A DNA stretch of 64,000 nt. Origin: Aggregicoccus sp. 17bor-14 (lineage in GTDB: Bacteria > Myxococcota > Myxococcia > Myxococcales > Myxococcaceae). The position numbers and the translations under genes are program-made. The notes beneath the pieces were generated by a model. The model saw only the letters and a program-made list of their open reading frames with translations, did no database searches and was not told the DNA's origin. The stretch spans positions 62,001 through 126,000 of the forward strand of contig NZ_VJZZ01000015.1 in assembly GCF_009659535.1 (NCBI RefSeq), read 5' to 3'. Shown piece by piece: positions 61,022 through 64,000 of the stretch; within the stretch, counting starts at the first letter, position 1, and the number at the start of each line of letters is the position of its first letter.

Positions 61022-62605
61022 GTGAGCGCCGTCCCCCTCCTCGAGCTCCTGACGCCTTTCGAACCGCAGCCCGCGCGCAGCGAGCTCCCCGTTCGCTTCG
61101 AGAACCCCTTCCGTCCGGGCCCGCCCGCACCGCTGGTGCGCAGGGCCGCAGAGACGCTGCAGGAGCGCCTGCGGCAGGGCGCAGTTCCGGTGGACCTCGG
61201 CGAGCTGCAGAAGCCCGGGGGCGGCAAGATGTTCGGCGTACTCGTCGTGGCGACGCCCGACGGGCAGGTGGGCTCCCTCAGCGCCTTCTCCGGAATGCTC
61301 GCGGGCCGCTGGCAGGTGGAGGGCTTCGTGCCGCCCGTCTTCGAGGGGGCCGCTCGCGACGCCTTCTGGCCCGCGGCCGAGGCGGAGCTGGATGCGCTCG
61401 GCGAGCGCCATGCCGTGCTCTCCCGGGACGCCACGGCGATGCGCGAGCGGCTCGAAGCACTCACGCGCGCGCAAAAGGCAGAGGCCCGGGCGCTGCGAGA
61501 CGGCCATGTCGAAGCGCGCAGGCACCTGCGGGGCCCGGAGGCGCGGACGGCGCGCGCATACGAGGCCGAGGAGGGGGCGCGCCTCGAGGTGGCCCACGCA
61601 GCGCAGCGTGCTCCCGTGGAGGCTCCCCTGCAGGCGCTCGACGCCGAGCGCCGGGCCCTCGAGCACCTGCGCGCCGAGCGCTCCCGGACCCTGTGGCGCC
61701 AGCTCGCGGACACCTACCTTCTGTCCAACGCGCGCAGCGAGACGCGCCGCCTCGGAAGCCTCTTCGCCCCCGAGCCGCCTCCCGGCGGCGCGGGCGACTG
61801 CGCGGCCCCGAAGCTCCTCGCCTTCGCCTACCGCCACGGGCTGCGTCCCCTCGGGCTCGCCGAGTTCTGGTGGGGCGCGGACGCGGCGGGTGCAGAGCGC
61901 CGGCAGGGCGACTACTCCCCGGCGTGCGAGGCCAAGTGCGGCCGCGTGCTGCCCTTCATGCTGGAGGGGCTCCACGTGACGCCCGGCCCCGCGGCGCGGG
62001 AGCGGCCTCCAGAGCAGCTCGCCGTGCTCTACGAGGACGCGGCGCTGCTGGTGCTCGACAAGCCGCGGGGCCTCGCGTCCGAGCCGCCACGCCATGCCCC
62101 CACCCGCGACTCGGTGCTGGTGCGGCTGCGGAAGGACCGCTCCCCGGGGGACGCCCTGCAGGTGGTGCAGGCGATGGATGCGGAGAGCTCGGGCCTGCTC
62201 CTCGTCGCGAAGGACGAGGCGGCCCACCTCGCCCTGCGGCGTCAGCTCGCACGGCGCGAGGCGCAGCTGCAGTGGGAGGCGTGGCTGGAGGGGACGCTGG
62301 AAGGGGACTCGGGGACCGTGGCGCTGCCCCTCGGGGCGGCCCCGAAGGCGAAGGGCCGTCCCGCGCTCACCGAGTGGCATGTTGCCGAGCGGACGGATGG
62401 CCGCACGCGGGTGCTCTTCACTGCGCGCAGCACGCACCCACACCAGCTGCGCGTGCACGCCGCCCAGGGGCTCGGGGCCCCCGTCGTGGGAGACCGCCTC
62501 TACGGGCGGGGCGGAGAGCGCCTGCTGCTCCACGCCCGAATGCTGCACTGCGTCCACCCACACACGGGCGAGCCGCTGCGCTTCGAGTGCCCACCACCGT
62601 TCTGA
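61022..62605 (+). CDS. Long RluA-family pseudouridine synthase with altered catalytic motif
   Basis: A 527-residue protein. The first 320 residues are an accessory region: GGGKMFGVLVV, a charged helical stretch (about 125-240) probably forming a coiled coil, PPPGGAGDCAAPKLLAFAYRHGL, LAEFWWG and CEAKCGRVLPFML. The C-terminal domain (about 335-527) is RluA-like: VLYEDAALLVLDKPRGL, then MDAESSGLLLVAK with catalytic Asp386, and STHPHQLRVHAA, VVGDRLYG. The usual R-L-D around the aspartate reads A-M-D. It modifies uridines in rRNA or tRNA by family. Confidence 0.82.
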   Translation: MSAVPLLELLTPFEPQPARSELPVRFENPFRPGPPAPLVRRAAETLQERLRQGAVPVDLGELQKPGGGKMFGVLVVATPDGQVGSLSAFSGMLAGRWQVEGFVPPVFEGAARDAFWPAAEAELDALGERHAVLSRDATAMRERLEALTRAQKAEARALRDGHVEARRHLRGPEARTARAYEAEEGARLEVAHAAQRAPVEAPLQALDAERRALEHLRAERSRTLWRQLADTYLLSNARSETRRLGSLFAPEPPPGGAGDCAAPKLLAFAYRHGLRPLGLAEFWWGADAAGAERRQGDYSPACEAKCGRVLPFMLEGLHVTPGPAARERPPEQLAVLYEDAALLVLDKPRGLASEPPRHAPTRDSVLVRLRKDRSPGDALQVVQAMDAESSGLLLVAKDEAAHLALRRQLARREAQLQWEAWLEGTLEGDSGTVALPLGAAPKAKGRPALTEWHVAERTDGRTRVLFTARSTHPHQLRVHAAQGLGAPVVGDRLYGRGGERLLLHARMLHCVHPHTGEPLRFECPPPF

Positions 62606-62614
62606 AGCTTTGGT

Positions 62615-63859
62615 ATGAGCAGCCCCATGAGCATCACGCTGGCGGACATCCAGGACGCGCGTCGCACGCTGCACGGCATCGTCATCACCACCCCGGTGCT
62701 CCCGGACGAGCGCATCTCGCAGGAGCTGGGTGCGCACATCTTCCTCAAGGCCGAGTGCACCCAGCGCGCGGGCTCGTTCAAGATCCGCGGCGCCTACAAC
62801 AAGATGAAGCACCTGACGGCGGAGGAGCGCGCCCGCGGCGTCATCGCCCACTCGGCGGGCAACCACGCGCAGGGCGTGGCGCTCGCGGCGAAGCTGCTGG
62901 GCATCCCCGCCACCATCGTGATGCCCGAGCGCGCGCCCCTCACGAAGGTGACGGCCACGCGCCGCTACGGCGCGGAGGTCATCCTGCACGGGGCCACCTT
63001 CGACGACGCCGGCGTGCGCGCGCGCCAGCTTCAGGAGGAGCGCGGGCTCACCTACGTGCACGCCTTCAACGATCCGCGCACCATCGCGGGGCAGGGCACG
63101 ATCGGCATGGAGCTGGTGGATGCGCTGCCGGAGATGAACGTGCTGGTGGTGCCCATCGGCGGCGGCGGGCTCATCGGCGGCATCGCCACGGCGGTGAAGG
63201 CGCTCATGCCCTCGGTGCGCATCGTGGGCGTGCAGGCGGCCGGCTGCAGCCCGGTGCAGGCCTCGCTCAGCGCAGGGGAGCCGGTGACCTTCCACAAGGC
63301 GCGCACCATCGCGGACGGCATCGCGGTGAAGCGCCCCGGCGACCTCACGCTGCCCATCATCCAGAAGCTGGTGGACGACGTGGTGACGGTGGACGAGGAA
63401 GAGATCGCCCGCGGCATCGCGCACGTGGTGCAGAACGCCCACATGGTAGTGGAGGGCGCGGGGGCGGCGGGCGTCGCGGCGCTGCTGGCAGGGAAGGTGA
63501 CGGTGCGCCCCGGCGACACGGTGTGCGCCGTGATGGGCGGCGGCAACATCGACGGCAACCTGCTCGCGCGCGTCATCGAGCAGGTGATGGTGAAGCAGGG
63601 CCGCTACCTGCTCTTGCGCACCTCGGTGGACGATCGCCCCGGAAACCTGGCCCCGCTCATCGAGCGCTGCGCGCGCGCGGGCGCGAACGTGATCGACATC
63701 TTCCACCGCCGCGCCATGTGGCTCGCACCGGTGGACCGCGTGGGCATCGAGCTGGTGCTCGAGGTGCGCGACGAGGAGCACGGCCGCGAGGTGATGAAGA
63801 ACCTCGCGGAGGCCGGCTACCACATGGAGCGCGAGGGCCGCGAGCAGTGGCCCGAGTGA
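62615..63859 (+). CDS. ilvA: Threonine dehydratase (threonine ammonia-lyase)
   Basis: This 414-residue PLP enzyme converts threonine to 2-oxobutyrate for isoleucine synthesis. The PLP lysine is Lys56 in GSFKIRGAYNKM, SAGNHAQGVALAAK contacts the phosphate, GGGGLIGGIA is the phosphate-binding loop, and a C-terminal ACT-like domain (about 330-410) with YLLLRTSVDDRPGNLAPLI gives possible effector control. The length and single ACT domain match the TdcB/ilvA-short group, so catabolic and biosynthetic roles cannot be separated. It starts 9 bases after the pseudouridine synthase. Confidence 0.88.
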   Translation: MSSPMSITLADIQDARRTLHGIVITTPVLPDERISQELGAHIFLKAECTQRAGSFKIRGAYNKMKHLTAEERARGVIAHSAGNHAQGVALAAKLLGIPATIVMPERAPLTKVTATRRYGAEVILHGATFDDAGVRARQLQEERGLTYVHAFNDPRTIAGQGTIGMELVDALPEMNVLVVPIGGGGLIGGIATAVKALMPSVRIVGVQAAGCSPVQASLSAGEPVTFHKARTIADGIAVKRPGDLTLPIIQKLVDDVVTVDEEEIARGIAHVVQNAHMVVEGAGAAGVAALLAGKVTVRPGDTVCAVMGGGNIDGNLLARVIEQVMVKQGRYLLLRTSVDDRPGNLAPLIERCARAGANVIDIFHRRAMWLAPVDRVGIELVLEVRDEEHGREVMKNLAEAGYHMEREGREQWPE

Positions 63860-63863
63860 GCTG

Positions 63864-64000
63864 CTAGGGCAGGTCGCGGTGGGTGAAGCGGCGCCCGGTG
63901 GGGCCGTAGTCGCTCGCCACCTGTCCCTCTCCGCGCAGGAGCCAGCGATAGGTGAGCAGCCCCTCCACGCCGACGGGCCCGCGCGCGTGCAGCTTCTCCG
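63864..64000 (-). CDS. proA: Gamma-glutamyl phosphate reductase, C-terminal end (partial)
   Basis: The last 45 codons of a minus-strand gene that runs off the right end; the stop TAG is at 63864-63866. The translation includes [19 protein letters not shown] and ends [10 protein letters not shown], matching the C-terminus of ProA (KLHARGPxGLxxLTTYKW). ProA reduces gamma-glutamyl phosphate in proline synthesis. It is convergent with ilvA, with stops 4 bases apart. Confidence 0.88.
   Translation of the reverse strand, partial: EKLHARGPVGVEGLLTYRWLLRGEGQVASDYGPTGRRFTHRDLP

Noticed and set aside
1-64000. CRISPR arrays, IS elements, prophage or integrase genes
   Set aside because: No regularly spaced repeats, transposase or integrase motifs, or terminal inverted repeats were found on reading both strands.

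Overview
The window is very GC-rich DNA packed with genes on both strands, many starting at GTG and many joined by 1-4 base stop/start overlaps. The gene content points to a myxobacterium of the Myxococcaceae/Cystobacterineae type. The evidence is a three-bactofilin plus ParB-like cluster matching bacN-bacO-bacP-padC of Myxococcus xanthus, a DUF2378/TIGR02265 protein (a family I know only from myxobacteria), many TPR and lipoproteins, a large hybrid sensor kinase, and a Wzm/Wzt-type O-antigen locus. No phage, IS element, CRISPR array or rRNA was seen. One tRNA gene (tRNA-Gly, GCC) is present.

Layout. 1-4575 (+): an isoprenoid and nucleic-acid operon, xseA (partial)-xseB-response regulator-ispA-dxs-tlyA. 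4699-9937 (+): a hybrid histidine kinase with degenerate flanking domains, a secreted TPR protein and an alpha/beta hydrolase. 10024-13684 (+): bacN-bacO-bacP-padC, then pyrE and a small lipoprotein. 13686-16628 (-): a LOG-family hydrolase, a rhomboid protease and nadB, divergent from 16720-19668 (+), which holds a lytic transglycosylase, a TPR-AIM24-like protein and pgsA. tRNA-Gly and a strong terminator follow.

20001-28951 is a surface-polysaccharide locus. It holds a 1136-residue protein with three glycosyltransferase domains, a coiled-coil methyltransferase, the Wzt/Wzm ABC exporter and two NDP-sugar short-chain dehydrogenase genes. 29058-34906 adds envelope membrane proteins: a YihY/BrkB-like protein, an acyltransferase and two polytopic proteins, one clearly GT39-like. 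34932-38819 holds a YbiT-like ABC-F ATPase, tgt and an MnmC-like methyltransferase, so two wobble-position tRNA-modification genes sit side by side. 38755-42624 carries the DUF2378 protein, a Ski2-like helicase with a long C-terminal region, and a PilZ-like protein.

42636-46843 (-) contains a GNAT acetyltransferase, a lipoprotein with carboxypeptidase-regulatory-like repeats, and E1 beta and E1 alpha of a 2-oxoacid dehydrogenase, comparable to EsgA/EsgB of M. xanthus. 46968-55910 holds a di-heme cytochrome lipoprotein, a strongly basic small protein, a Tat-exported amidase, a long-chain acyl-CoA ligase, an ABC-2 exporter pair and a metallophosphoesterase. 56002-60946 is a cassette for an exported molybdenum hydroxylase: di-heme cytochrome, 2Fe-2S subunit, molybdopterin subunit, MocA-like nucleotidyltransferase and convergent XdhC. 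The window ends with a long RluA-type pseudouridine synthase, threonine dehydratase and the 3' end of proA on the minus strand.

All assignments come from reading motifs by eye. Names of M. xanthus counterparts rest on remembered literature and gene order, not on a search.
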